From Trachelipus rathkii (taxonomy: Eukaryota; Arthropoda; Malacostraca; Isopoda; Trachelipodidae), in contig JABUQX010014024.1 of NCBI GenBank assembly GCA_015478945.1, positions 70,001 through 82,500 of the forward strand: 12,500 nucleotides of DNA. The letters run 5' to 3'. The notes beneath the pieces are model-generated. The model searched no databases. It was not told the origin of the DNA and worked only from the letters and a program-made list of their open reading frames with translations. This document shows positions 1 to 7,586 of the stretch, one piece after another. A program made the translations under genes and the position numbers. The number at the start of each line of letters is the position of its first letter. Within the stretch, counting starts at the first letter, position 1.

Positions 1-60
1 TAAATTTTTTGTAAGGCTATATACTTTTTCTCTTTAAAATCAAGTATTAAAATTTATCAT

Positions 61-215
61 TTGTGAAGTCGCACTTTATTAGCGGGAGAGTGCGGTACGT
101 TGCGGGACTTTTGCGATAATTTGCGGACGGTTTGACTGCGTCTGGATAAGCTGCGGAGTGATGGCGCTAGCGGAACTACCCTTAAATGAGCGGGATGCCC
201 ACCTCTTAACTCTGT
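61..215. other. GC-richer island with phased TGCG words, unassigned
   Basis: This short island has balanced to GC-rich composition and sits between AT-rich flanks. The word TGCG occurs at 91, 101, 112, 122, 137 and 152, so the spacings are 10, 11, 10, 15 and 15 bases. No tRNA-type promoter boxes, long reading frame or recognisable repeat family were seen. It could be the remnant of a short interspersed element or a non-coding fragment. I can describe it but not name it. Confidence 0.3.
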
Positions 216-221
216 ATATTA

Positions 222-364
222 TATAATATATACACTTATATATTATATATATATATATATTATATATTATAATATAATATTAATATATATACGATATAAT
301 AATTATTAGATTAATATAATATATATACTAATATATACTAATATATATAATATATATAGACTAT
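222..364. repeat. Imperfect TA microsatellite tract
   Basis: The segment is almost entirely TA, TAT and AATA steps, with rare interruptions such as the ACGATA at about 290. It is the first of about ten such tracts in the window. The frequent one-base phase changes are typical of old TA microsatellites and also of long-read consensus errors in such DNA, so the exact length is uncertain. Confidence 0.9.
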
Positions 365-512
365 ATAGTAATAGCCCTTCATTAACCACTAGGAGATAGT
401 TTTATACATATACACTATGGATCTAATGCCAATAGGGGCGAAGACGTAGGCAGAAAATATGAGGAGCAAGGTCCACCTATGGTAAGGTAGAACGCTGCAG
501 AGCACTACTAAG

Positions 513-517
<5 letters not shown>
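365..517. other. Unassigned segment ahead of a poly(A) run
   Basis: About 150 bases of mixed composition lie between a TA tract and the long A run at 518. Small three-frame inspection gives no convincing coding signal. Because it ends directly in 49 A residues, it could be the 3' end of a retroposed sequence on the plus strand. No internal RNA polymerase III boxes were seen to support a SINE. Confidence 0.3.

Positions 518-566
<49 letters not shown>
518..566 (+). repeat. Poly(A) run, 49 bases
   Basis: This is an uninterrupted A homopolymer, followed after one CTATAGA step by another TA tract. It is compatible with the tail of a retroposed transcript inserted beside or into TA repeats. It could equally be an expanded homopolymer microsatellite. 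No flanking target-site duplication was found by eye. Confidence 0.85.
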
Positions 567-568
<2 letters not shown>

Positions 569-570
569 AT

Positions 571-686
571 AGATATATATATATATAATATATAATAATA
601 TATATTTATATATTAAATTATAGCTTATATATACTATATATTATATATACTATAGTATATATCTATATATATAGTCTATATATTTT
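571..686. repeat. Imperfect TA microsatellite tract
   Basis: Nearly pure A/T alternation with occasional C or G, directly after the poly(A) run. Together with the tract at 222-364 it brackets the small mixed-composition segment. Confidence 0.88.
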
Positions 687-846
687 TAACAGTTGCTCAC
701 CGTTTACCATCTAACAGGAACAAAGCTCTATTCAAAGGAGGGGGTGTTGCAAACGGCCTACAGATAGTTCCACACTGTACGCAAAAATTACGGTGGAACA
801 TATGAGACACTAGGCCGCAAATCCCGCTTTGAAGTGGTGGAGATAA

Positions 847-1125
847 ATGCAGTCACAGAAACACAGAACCGAGCGTGGCAGAAAGAAGGAAGCACGCGCA
901 GCGGAACTAGGCCTGGAGTTGCCATTATCCACACAAAACTCGTGCGCAAAGACACCCAGCACTGCCCTAGTAGTTACGGAGGGCGATCGTAAAGGTGGGT
1001 GGTACGCGAGTGACATAAGCTCCCTCGAGCACCTCCGCTGCGGTACGTATAGAAAAGAGATAAAGTCAGGACAGTTTAAAAGTAGGGTCAAGAAGAAAGT
1101 GAAATCGCTACGGAGCAGTTTATAA
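847..1125 (+). pseudogene. Coding-like fragment, unknown family
   Basis: A 92-codon open frame begins with ATG and gives a very basic, charged protein. A Lys/Arg-rich N-terminus (RGRKKEARAAELGLELPL) is followed by a middle segment with KTPSTALVVTEGD. The C-terminus is again basic, with KSRVKKKVKSLRSSL. The composition is unlike random translation of AT-rich DNA and could come from a nucleic-acid-binding protein such as a retroelement structural protein. No catalytic motif, zinc knuckle or membrane segment is present. After its stop, a different frame continues with a coding-like run (GETRAFRRMRAVLLNTKVA) until about 1240, which suggests a frameshifted remnant. The product is unknown, and it may not be a gene at all. 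Confidence 0.2.
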
Positions 1126-1515
1126 GTCTTTTGGTGCTTTTGAGAGACTCGACCCCGTCCAAAAGCCGGGTGAGACCAGAGCCTTCCGCAGAATGAGAGC
1201 AGTACTACTCAATACAAAGGTTGCCGATGAGGACCCTTGTAAGTAGCTGGAGTAATCCTGAGAAGAGGAGAAAAAAGTCTCGCAGTCTAAACAGAACTCC
1301 CAGTTTCTTTGAGGCCGCCCTAGGCAACCGCTTGTGTGTCGAGGTTTCCCTCACAGAAAAAACAATTCGTTGTTTATCGTTAGGCCAAGGATGTTTATTT
1401 AATTGTCACCAGGAGAAGACGAAGAAACGTCGAAAGAGAAGGAAATGATTAGGAAGGTGTTTTAGAGAGGAGTTTGTAGAAGTTGATGTTTTTAAAGAAT
1501 GTAATTTCACAAGGC

Positions 1516-1629
1516 TTTGAGGGACCCCACCTTCGGAAATCCTAATCCAGATGCAGCGAGAATAGAAATCGGAAAGATTAAGGACGAGACGGCAATTCTA
1601 GAAGTTAAAAGATGGAGCAGAATGAAATG
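1516..1629 (+). pseudogene. Coding-like fragment, unknown family
   Basis: One plus-strand frame is open from about 1516 to the TGA at 1627-1629. It reads as a compact acidic/basic peptide containing the string LRDPTFGNPNPDAARIEIG, followed by KDETAILEVKRW. This looks like protein sequence rather than noise, but I cannot match it to a family. It lies in the same orientation as the fragments at 847-1448 and may belong to the same broken element. An antisense frame across the same bases is judged a shadow because it is rich in Leu, Phe, Ile and Ser, like the reverse translation of charged codons. Confidence 0.18.
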
Positions 1630-1922
1630 AGGTTGAAGAATGTGTGACGTGATGGCGCCCTTCCAACCTGGAATTGAAAGTGAATTAGTTTTGAGACATA
1701 GAAATATATGTTTGAACGTAGGGGCGGGGTCAGGCACGAGTAGCGCACATTCCCTTTCAAAATTCCGGTAGGAGGGAACTGGTCCATCCGGGTCCACCGG
1801 CCATATCCTTAAACGTTCAATACGTGAGAATCAGGAGTCCATGACTTCTTACACTAGGGATCAACTATGTAATTCAACTTGCTTTTTCCCGCAAGGAGTC
1901 ATAAGGACACCTGAGAGGTCCC

Positions 1923-1957
1923 AGAAGGAGGAAGGAGGAGGAGGGGGACGGAGGGAA
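1923..1957 (+). repeat. Polypurine tract
   Basis: A 26-base run of only A and G (1923-1948), made largely of GGA and GAA steps, is extended to 1957 with a single C. It may be a simple GGA repeat. No LTR or other element boundary was found next to it, so a role as a reverse-transcription primer site is not supported. Confidence 0.7.
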
Positions 1958-2351
1958 CAAGCAAGAATCTCCAGAGGTTGAAGTTAGAGGATAATACATG
2001 GAGACAAGAATGGAGATTCGGCCTTTCATTGGAGAAATTAACAACGAGAACTACATCAGATCGAATAAGTAGGAGAACCAAGGGTTAGATAAAAATTACA
2101 GAAGTTGTTTAGAGATGTTGTTAAATTGGCAAAGAATTGGCCAGAAAAGAATTTTTCAGTGGGAGAACCTAAAGGAGTTAAGGCGCTCAACTTTATATAT
2201 CGTACTTGATAAAAAGCGCGCTTCTGGCCTCCGTAACGAAGAGTTGTTCCCGAGCGAACGATTTTCTAGCTCGATTAAATAGAAAGGAGATGATAGGGAA
2301 CGAAGAATTATTTTCTACTTGGAATCCCGATACGCACTGTCTCCTACCTGA

Positions 2352-2693
2352 ATGGCCAGTAGAACAAGCACGATCGAAAACATGGATATGAGAGAGAAAG
2401 ATTTAAAGCCGAAGAGGAATGGAACTCTGCTCATTGTATATATTTGTTGTGCCATTCCGTTATACGACCCATCAACGATTGGACAAGCTGTCCACCACCA
2501 TAATATATGCATGGACGAAATACACACGGAAGCGACACGCAGGATAAGAAAAGCAGTCAAAACAGGTCATTTACTTTTTGTTTCCGGATTTATAGTTAGA
2601 TGTGAAGCGACGTTAGGACTCTGTAAAACAACTTCGAGATTTGGACGTGCATCTTTCCCGAATATAAAAGCTTGCCAGAAAAAACAGCTGTAG
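2352..2693 (+). pseudogene. Orphan 113-codon open frame, unknown
   Basis: This is the longest ATG-started frame of the left third of the window, at 113 codons. It has a basic N-terminus (MASRTSTIENMDMREKDLKP), a hydrophobic patch (LLIVYICCAIPLYD) and a C-terminus with several Cys and Lys/Arg. No signal peptide, catalytic motif or known domain can be recognised, and there are no obvious splice signals or promoter. An antisense frame over 2315-2560 is equally open. In balanced-composition DNA an open frame of this length can arise by chance, so I rate it as a weak candidate only. Confidence 0.15.
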
Positions 2694-2859
2694 GCAAGAT
2701 GGAATCTTGTTGGAAGAAGATATAGTATTTTACAATATAATTTAATTTTGATATAAGGTAGTGGTCAGATTTACCAATAGGAGTCGAAGGTTGCGTATTT
2801 TATAGAGAGAAAGGGACTAGTTGGCTTTGAAACACTAGGTCAAATGTCGTTCATAAGTA

Positions 2860-3059
2860 ATTGGTTGGAGGTTGGTTGGGACGCATCACGGAATGTGTGT
2901 GTGTTCTTTAATTAGTTGCTCCAGGTATCGTTTGAGAACTGCCTGAATGAATTCGGTCGGATACCTCCTTTACCCAACTCATAAAAAATCAGATAATAGT
3001 AAAATATATTAATCACCATCTCAGTGTTGTGATACAATTTAAAACACCCAAATATTACA
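2860..3059 (-). mobile_element. Possible Copia-type 3' LTR (minus strand)
   Basis: Read on the minus strand, a purine run TGAGGGGGA (plus 3062-3070) is followed two bases later by TGTAATATTTGGGTG, starting at 3059. In Copia-type elements the 3' LTR begins with TG immediately after a polypurine tract of this kind, which often overlaps the pol stop codon. The LTR body would run leftwards to about 2860-2900, but its far end and target-site duplication could not be fixed. No second LTR copy was found in the window, so the element would be truncated or its other LTR lost. The call rests mainly on the tract plus the protein remnant immediately upstream. Confidence 0.35.
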
Positions 3060-3078
3060 AATCCCCCTCAGTATTTGG
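3048..3078. repeat. Short inverted repeat flanking the polypurine tract
   Basis: CCAAATA at 3048-3054 is the exact reverse complement of TATTTGG at 3072-3078, with a 17-base loop that contains the C-rich complement of the purine tract. It may be coincidental. It straddles the proposed junction between internal region and LTR. Confidence 0.5.
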
Positions 3079-3290
3079 ATGAGCAAATATAAGTCTCGTG
3101 AGAAGTTGCTAAGAATATCTCCAAAAAGGCGGTGAAAATCTGTTCTTTGTTAGCAGAACAGTAGCAGAAACACATCAAGATTTATTGTTAGTAGTAAGGA
3201 AGAAAGACTTTTGAAAGTCCAACGAATTGAACATAATACGAAGTTAAGGAGATTCGATGATTCTTAGACGTGTTTATAACGAGGAAGTGT
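3072..3290 (-). pseudogene. Possible Copia pol C-terminus (RNase H tail) remnant
   Basis: Copia polyproteins end in an RNase H domain with the strings KHI(D) and, about 40 residues later, ADI(L/F)TK.L.RD, shortly before the stop and the polypurine tract. On the minus strand I read PRYKHV at about plus 3266-3283 and GDILSNFSRDL at about plus 3090-3122, the second ending next to the TGAGGGGGA tract. The order, orientation and spacing to the tract fit, but the pieces are separated by stops and frame changes. The gap between them is somewhat longer than usual, and the catalytic acidic residues of RNase H are not visible. It is a very old copy if real; chance similarity cannot be excluded. Confidence 0.33.
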
Positions 3291-3926
3291 ATTATGAAGT
3301 TTTATCCATAGGCACATACTCCACCCTTGAGCAGGATAACAACGGGAAAATTTAATGTTATATAAACGAATAAGATTGATATATTAAAAGCACTTAGAGG
3401 ATTGAATTACTCCAGCCATTCACTTGGTCTCAGTACAGAGAACGGTAAGGCTAAAAAGCGTAAGGGTTAGGAGTTAAAGAAATGAATAATTCTGTACTCT
3501 CAAAATAAAGAGAGATTGTAAAGCGACAAATAGGTCCTATAAAATACTTCACGCTTCCTTTAAAAAAAAAAAAAAAAATAATAACGTAATAAAGTATGTG
3601 CAAATCTGCCATCTTTACATGCACCATAACAGAAAATTACCACAAAGAGCAGAATACAAAGTCAGAGACAAAAAAAAACGAACAAATACGTGAAAATCAA
3701 GGTTTAAATTATTGCACAACGATACAATGCACATCTACATAAAACCTAAATATAAAACCGTAAATGTATAAAAAGTTATAATCGTATTTAACTAAATATC
3801 AACTTCAATAACTATGAAAACATAAAATAAGTTTAAACTACGTTTTAACTTCTCTTTTCCGTTCCCCCACTCTAAAAAAAAAAAATAAAATAATTTTCTT
3901 ACTATTCTACTACAAACGTTCAAATT
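3291..3926. other. AT-rich intergenic DNA, no gene seen
   Basis: This stretch has A-rich composition with frequent stops in all frames. It contains a 17-base A run at 3562-3578. From about 3735 the sequence (AAAACCTAAAT, then ATCAACTTCAATAACTATGAAAAC) weakly resembles the repeat units that follow at 3927 and 4254. It may therefore hold a third, older unit of that repeat. Confidence 0.4.
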
Positions 3927-4100
3927 AAGTAAGTAAAAATTGATTTAAACAAGATTAAAACTTTTATATTAAAAAAACAATTTATAAACCTAAATTTTCA
4001 ACGTATAAAGGTTTATACTTATATGCCCAAGTGCCAAATAATTAAAAATCAATCTTCAAACCCTGTGAAAACGAAATTCAGACTTATGTAGCCCTCCTTA
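3927..4100 (+). repeat. Diverged direct repeat, copy 1
   Basis: This copy begins with AAGTAAGTAAAAA and passes through AACCTAAATTTT and a GCCAAATAATTAAAAATCAA segment. It ends with a highly conserved block at 4063-4100 containing ACGAAATTCAGACTTATG. The same elements occur in the same order at 4254-4387. The conserved end block is nearly identical between copies, while the rest has diverged and carries indels. Confidence 0.75.
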
Positions 4101-4253
4101 ATATTATTTACAAAGTAAAATTATGTAAATATTGTAAAAATCATAAAGTTACAAAAACCACTATAACTATGCTCTTATCTCCAAATACAATCCTTAAACA
4201 AATGCTCATATTGTGTATGGTTTACAAATAGTCATAGAATATGAAAATAATAA

Positions 4254-4387
4254 AAGTAAGTAAAAAAAATGATCTTAAAACATATAAAACCTAATTTAAA
4301 AGTTAATTAAGGGCCAAAAAATAATAAATAAATACAAATCTTAACATACTGTGATAACGAAATTCAGACTTATGTAGCCCATCCTTA
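4254..4387 (+). repeat. Diverged direct repeat, copy 2
   Basis: This is the second copy of the unit at 3927-4100, offset by about 286 bases at its conserved end (4349-4387). It differs there from copy 1 only at a T/A change and one inserted base. It ends directly at the start of the large TA tract. The pair could be a tandem satellite fragment or a segmental duplication; no coding content is seen. Confidence 0.75.
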
Positions 4388-4740
4388 TATATATAATTTA
4401 TATTATATATATTATATATAATTTTTAAATTATAATATATTATGTATTTAATTAATAATATATATATATTACTATATTAATATATATATATATAATAATA
4501 TATATATAATCATATATCATTATATATATACATATTATATTATATATTAAACTTAATATATTATAGTAATATTATATATATTTATGTAATATTTTATTGA
4601 TATATACTATATAATAATATAATATATACTTATAATATATATAATATTAGTATATATATATATTTATTATTATATATATATATTTATATATAATATATTA
4701 TATTATATATAATATAATATTATATTTAATCATTATATTA
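4386..4740. repeat. Long imperfect TA tract
   Basis: About 350 bases are almost exclusively A and T in TA/TAT/AAT steps. The tract stops at about 4740, where GC-containing LINE 5' sequence begins. This suggests that the LINE inserted into, or next to, a TA microsatellite, or that the TA repeat expanded from the insertion site. Confidence 0.92.
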
Positions 4741-4908
4741 ATTTTGTGATTTTCCTTCGAAGCTATGGCTAGGGCAGGACAGGCCCAGCAAACCGCTGCC
4801 CGAAAATAGCCTGCTCAAGAATCCGATATGTTGCCTCGGAATAAGACAAACTCAAGAACGACTATCCTGCCTGATCATGGACTACGGAAAAAGGAATTAC
4901 TCTATAGA
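4741..4908 (+). other. LINE 5' leader
   Basis: Mixed-composition sequence begins sharply after the TA tract and runs to the LINE start codon. It has no reading frame of interest. The abrupt compositional change at about 4740 is the probable upstream boundary of the LINE copy. A target-site duplication could not be identified, because the TA flank is uninformative. Confidence 0.6.
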
Positions 4909-5131
4909 ATGGCTACAATAAATGTGAGTACTTTGAGAGATAAGGAGGAGGAGACGGTGGAGGTAATGAAGGAGAAAAACTAGAGATAAAGAGAGATAAT
5001 GTGTTGGATTGTGTGAGACTAGACATGAAGGAGAATGTGTCAGGAGAATACATGAGGACTATGTCCTGATATACAAGGAAGGACCACGGGAGAAGAGACA
5101 TGAAGCCGCAAGAAACAGTATTGATGAGTGA
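4909..5131 (+). pseudogene. LINE endonuclease, N-terminal part (frameshifted)
   Basis: The reading frame opens with MATINVSTLRDKEEETVEV at 4909 and runs 24 codons to a TAG at 4981-4983. A frame change then occurs. From 5003 another frame reads GLCETRHEGE and later IHEDYVLIYKEG, up to a TGA at 5129-5131. The Glu of the ETR string (codon 5015-5017) is the catalytic glutamate position of the exonuclease-endonuclease-phosphatase fold of LINEs, and ATINV...LR is the first beta strand with its conserved Asn. The domain would nick target DNA to prime reverse transcription. Here it cannot be translated as one protein because of at least two frame breaks. Confidence 0.8.
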
Positions 5132-5339
5132 AAGAATGGATGAGGATGAGGACCATGAAGGTGAGGGGTGAGACCATGAGTTTAATCCAAACTTATGTCT
5201 CACATCGAGGAAGACCCGCGGAGGAAAAGGAAAGATTTAACGAGGAACAACAAAGGTTGTATGATGAGGCGAGAGGGGAACTCGAGATAGTAATGGGAGA
5301 CCTGAACTCGCATGTGGGACGAGAAGAGCGGGAGAGGAG
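5132..5339 (+). pseudogene. LINE endonuclease, central part with GDLN motif
   Basis: One open frame carries ETMSLIQTYVSHRGRPAEEK and then MGDLNSHVG, with the Asn codon at 5305-5307. GDLN.H.G is the hallmark Asp/Asn active-site motif of LINE apurinic-type endonucleases, and SLIQTYVSHRGRP is the strand and loop that precede it ('VYAPH.G' in most relatives). The frame breaks again near 5340, just after GREE. The first codon of the open stretch is GTG, so there is no separate start here; it is simply an uninterrupted piece of the broken domain. Confidence 0.85.
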
Positions 5340-5540
5340 AGTCTGATAGGGGCGTTTGGGATTGTAGAAAGAAACACAGAGGGAGAACAACTAATAGATT
5401 TCGCTATGAGAAACAGTTCAACCATAATGAACACCTGGCTCAAGAATGAGGAATACAAGAAGTCGACTTGGTATTGGTGAAATACTGAAGAAGGAAGATA
5501 CACAGAAAAAACAATGATAAATTTAATTATTACTAACTAA
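5340..5540 (+). pseudogene. LINE endonuclease, third part
   Basis: This frame reads LIGAFGIVERNTEGEQLIDF, then NTWLKNEEYKKSTWYW, an in-frame TGA at 5478-5480, and NTEEGRYTEKTMINLIITN up to TAA 5538-5540. In relatives the same order is seen as 'IG.FG.GERNE.G..L.DF', 'TW......T...' and 'IDYI...'. Both the strand ending in NTW and the conserved I(D/N)xII segment are therefore present. The conserved Asp of 'IDYI' is Asn here, which may be decay. Confidence 0.82.
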
Positions 5541-5769
5541 TGAAAGAAAAATATTCACAAATGTAAAAGGACTTCCAAGTGTTTCTTTGGACTCAGACCA
5601 TAGAATGGTCATAGGAATAATGAAATGGAAGGAAAGGAAGAAACCGAGGATGTTAAAGAAAGAAAGATACAAAACAAAAAAACTGAACGATAGATTAATA
5701 AGAGAAAGATTTGATGAAGTTATCAAAGAGGAGAGAACAGGAGATAATAACAGGAGAAACGGTGGATGA
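5539..5769 (+). pseudogene. LINE endonuclease C-terminal part with SDHR motif
   Basis: The frame overlaps the previous stop and reads NERKIFTNVKGLPSVSLDSD followed by HRMVIGIMKW. The Ser-Asp-His box (plus 5593-5601) is the last catalytic motif of the endonuclease fold, with His as the general base. A strongly basic region with KWKERKKPRMLKKERYKTKK follows, then an acidic/basic helix that relatives carry between endonuclease and RT. With this piece, all the endonuclease hallmark motifs can be found in order across the frame breaks. An AUG is not present at the left end of the open stretch (the codon at 5587 is TTG). Confidence 0.85.
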
Positions 5770-6420
5770 AAAGTGGAAGATATTTAAGGATAACATGGAC
5801 ATACGGGAAGAGAAGTATTTGGAATAAAGAAAGTGGGAAAGGGGAAGAAGAAAAGAACAGCATGGTGAAATGACAAAGTAAAGACAGACATAAGCAGCAA
5901 AAACACCATTATAAAAGCATAGACTTGCTGGATGAGGAGGAAAGCTGAAGAATCTCAACCGGATTAATATATGTGGAGCCAGCAGAAACTAAGTGCGAAC
6001 AATAAAGAAATTGAGTAAAACAAATTCATTGGGCGGAGAATACATTGAGAGCTCGAATTCAAAGCAGATTTTGTAGTGGAACAGAGAAAAGTCTGTAGGT
6101 ATATTGTTCATTAGACCGGAAGAAGGAGCGATATGCAGATAGAGTAAACTACAGAAAAATCAAAATATTTAATTAATGATTAAAGATGGTATATGAGGTT
6201 TTGATTGAAAGAGTGTAGAGGAATGAATTAGTGAGGATAAAGTGGAAAGGAAAATATATTTAGAAGACTGTATTGAACTCAGAGTTAGATATGTATGAAG
6301 TTGGAGATGTTAGAAATGGATTGGACGTGAGAACGAGGGCAAGACTTAGAGGTAGTAATAGAAAGAAATATATCAATATGGAAGAGGTCAGAGCATGCAA
6401 TCAAGTAATACTGACTTAAA
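5770..6420 (+). pseudogene. LINE linker between endonuclease and RT, decayed
   Basis: Several collinear family strings survive in shifting frames. RTAW.NDKVK at about 5848-5880 corresponds to the usual 'TAWWN.EVK'. ELEFKADFVVEQRK at about 6049-6090 corresponds to the 'lE.DF.gNQR' string. EVLIERV followed by KWKGKYI at 6204-6261 corresponds to 'vl.....RWKEYFe.LLN'. INMEEVRA near 6376-6400 corresponds to the EEV helix that precedes 'GKA.G.D'. Stops interrupt the frame at several points. The open run between about 6265 and 6417 is the longest. These matches are to remembered family patterns and individually weak, but their order is right. Confidence 0.6.
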
Positions 6421-6623
6421 AGAAGGGGAATTTTAGAGCCCCTGGATAACTGATGAGCAATTACTGCACGTGTGAGGGAGCTATATCAAAAAAAAAGTAT
6501 CTTAGCGGAGAAGGGGTGTCGTATATGATGTATTGCAGAGAATCTTTTAAATGAAAAATATTGGGTATCCTATACAATATAGAGTAAGTGTATAACTCCA
6601 TGATCCGGATACCTGGATATACC

Positions 6624-6692
6624 ATAATGATGTAACATTTATATCAAAGGCATGTAATATTTATACAATAATGATATAATATTTATACTCAA
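6624..6692 (+). repeat. Degenerate tandem repeat, three units of about 21-24 bases
   Basis: Three adjacent variants of the theme TGATRTAAYATTTATA occur, beginning at about 6624, 6648 and 6669. The units differ by several substitutions and small indels. It is a small, old tandem duplication inside the decayed LINE. Confidence 0.6.
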
Positions 6693-7534
6693 TAGAGATA
6701 ACCCTAGTTTAAATTTGACCAGTAATTAATCATATGATAAGTAAATGTTATAGATGAGAGGCCTGAAGAAATAAAAGTGAGTTGATAATTAATCTATAAG
6801 GAAACTTGACAGTATGGAGTTTCAGGAGGCCAGGATTAAAGCATACTAAACAGTGATCTTAATATATTTAATATGAAAGCCTTAGTAGAAAAATACGATA
6901 TAAAAATTGAGAATAGGAAGGGCTTAGAATGTGGCATTTATTCATAAACCGAACCTTGAGATATGAATACTTACACACGAGTAAAATAATCTAGGAAAAG
7001 GGGCCCAAGATGAGGAAAATTTCATCGGAAAGAGAGTTGGTATTGATTTACTGGGATATTTTCATATAAATTCTTAAATATTGAAATGTTCAATAATTAT
7101 TTAAAGTACATAATCAAAGGGGTGCCAGCATAATATGATAAAAGAATTCCCAGCAAGAATAAAGATGACAGGAATATATGTTATTGATGTTAAATAAGTT
7201 AGAGTGATTGTACTCAAGGGTAGTGGTCTGTCCACCACAATTATTAAAACAATATAAAGGGCAGATTCTTATGCTTCATGGTTTGTAAAATTTTTAGGTG
7301 TTTTGATATTCTGAGCAAAATTAACTAGAAAAATTAGTTAAGAGAGAAGAATAGATTTAGAGCTATATAAATGTATAAACGTAGATTTGTATGGGTGCAT
7401 ATCAAACAGAAGATGGACTAGACCTGCAAGATTTGATTGAATACAGTTGGAATTATGAGAACGATCCAATAAGGTATTTATTTGGAAATTATAGGGTTAC
7501 AGTTGAAAAGGACAGAAGTAAATCAAAATTATAG

Positions 7535-7586
7535 GGTTAGGCGCAAGGATAAGGTTAGGTTCTGGTTTGGGTTAGGATAGGTTAGG
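7535..7586 (+). repeat. Cluster of GGTTAGG words (interstitial telomere-like)
   Basis: The heptamer GGTTAGG occurs at 7535-7541, 7553-7559, 7569-7575 and 7580-7586, with further partial copies between. Arthropod telomeres are usually made of TTAGG units, so this resembles a degenerate interstitial telomeric tract. The spacings (18, 16 and 11 bases) are not multiples of five, so it is not a clean array. Confidence 0.45.

Larger units (their letters stand above)
690..2860. other. Balanced-composition block with unassigned coding-like fragments
   Basis: This is the longest stretch in the window without TA tracts, and its base composition is clearly higher in G+C than its surroundings. It contains several short open stretches on the plus strand (847-1125, about 1109-1240, 1221-1448, 1516-1629, 2352-2693) in different frames, separated by stops. 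That is the pattern of a decayed coding element rather than a spliced gene, and no convincing splice sites join the pieces. I recognise no conserved domain in any of them. The antisense open frames at 810-1091 and 1507-1797 look like shadows. The block may be an unrecognised mobile element, or old single-copy DNA containing a pseudogene. Confidence 0.35.

Noticed and set aside
810..1091. Minus-strand open frame of 93 codons
   Set aside because: It is antisense to the more coding-like plus-strand frame at 847-1125 and its composition fits reverse translation of charged codons. No domain is recognised.
1507..1797. Minus-strand open frame of 96 codons
   Set aside because: It overlaps a plus-strand peptide that looks more protein-like. 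The frame is rich in Leu, Ile, Phe and Ser without an ordered motif, so it is judged a shadow.
1923..1957. Polypurine tract as a possible retroelement primer site
   Set aside because: No TG...CA terminal repeat or coding end adjoins it on either side. A simple GGA/GAA repeat explains it.
4913..5503. Several minus-strand open frames rich in Ser, Leu and Phe
   Set aside because: They are the complement of the purine-rich LINE endonuclease coding strand and carry no motifs of their own.
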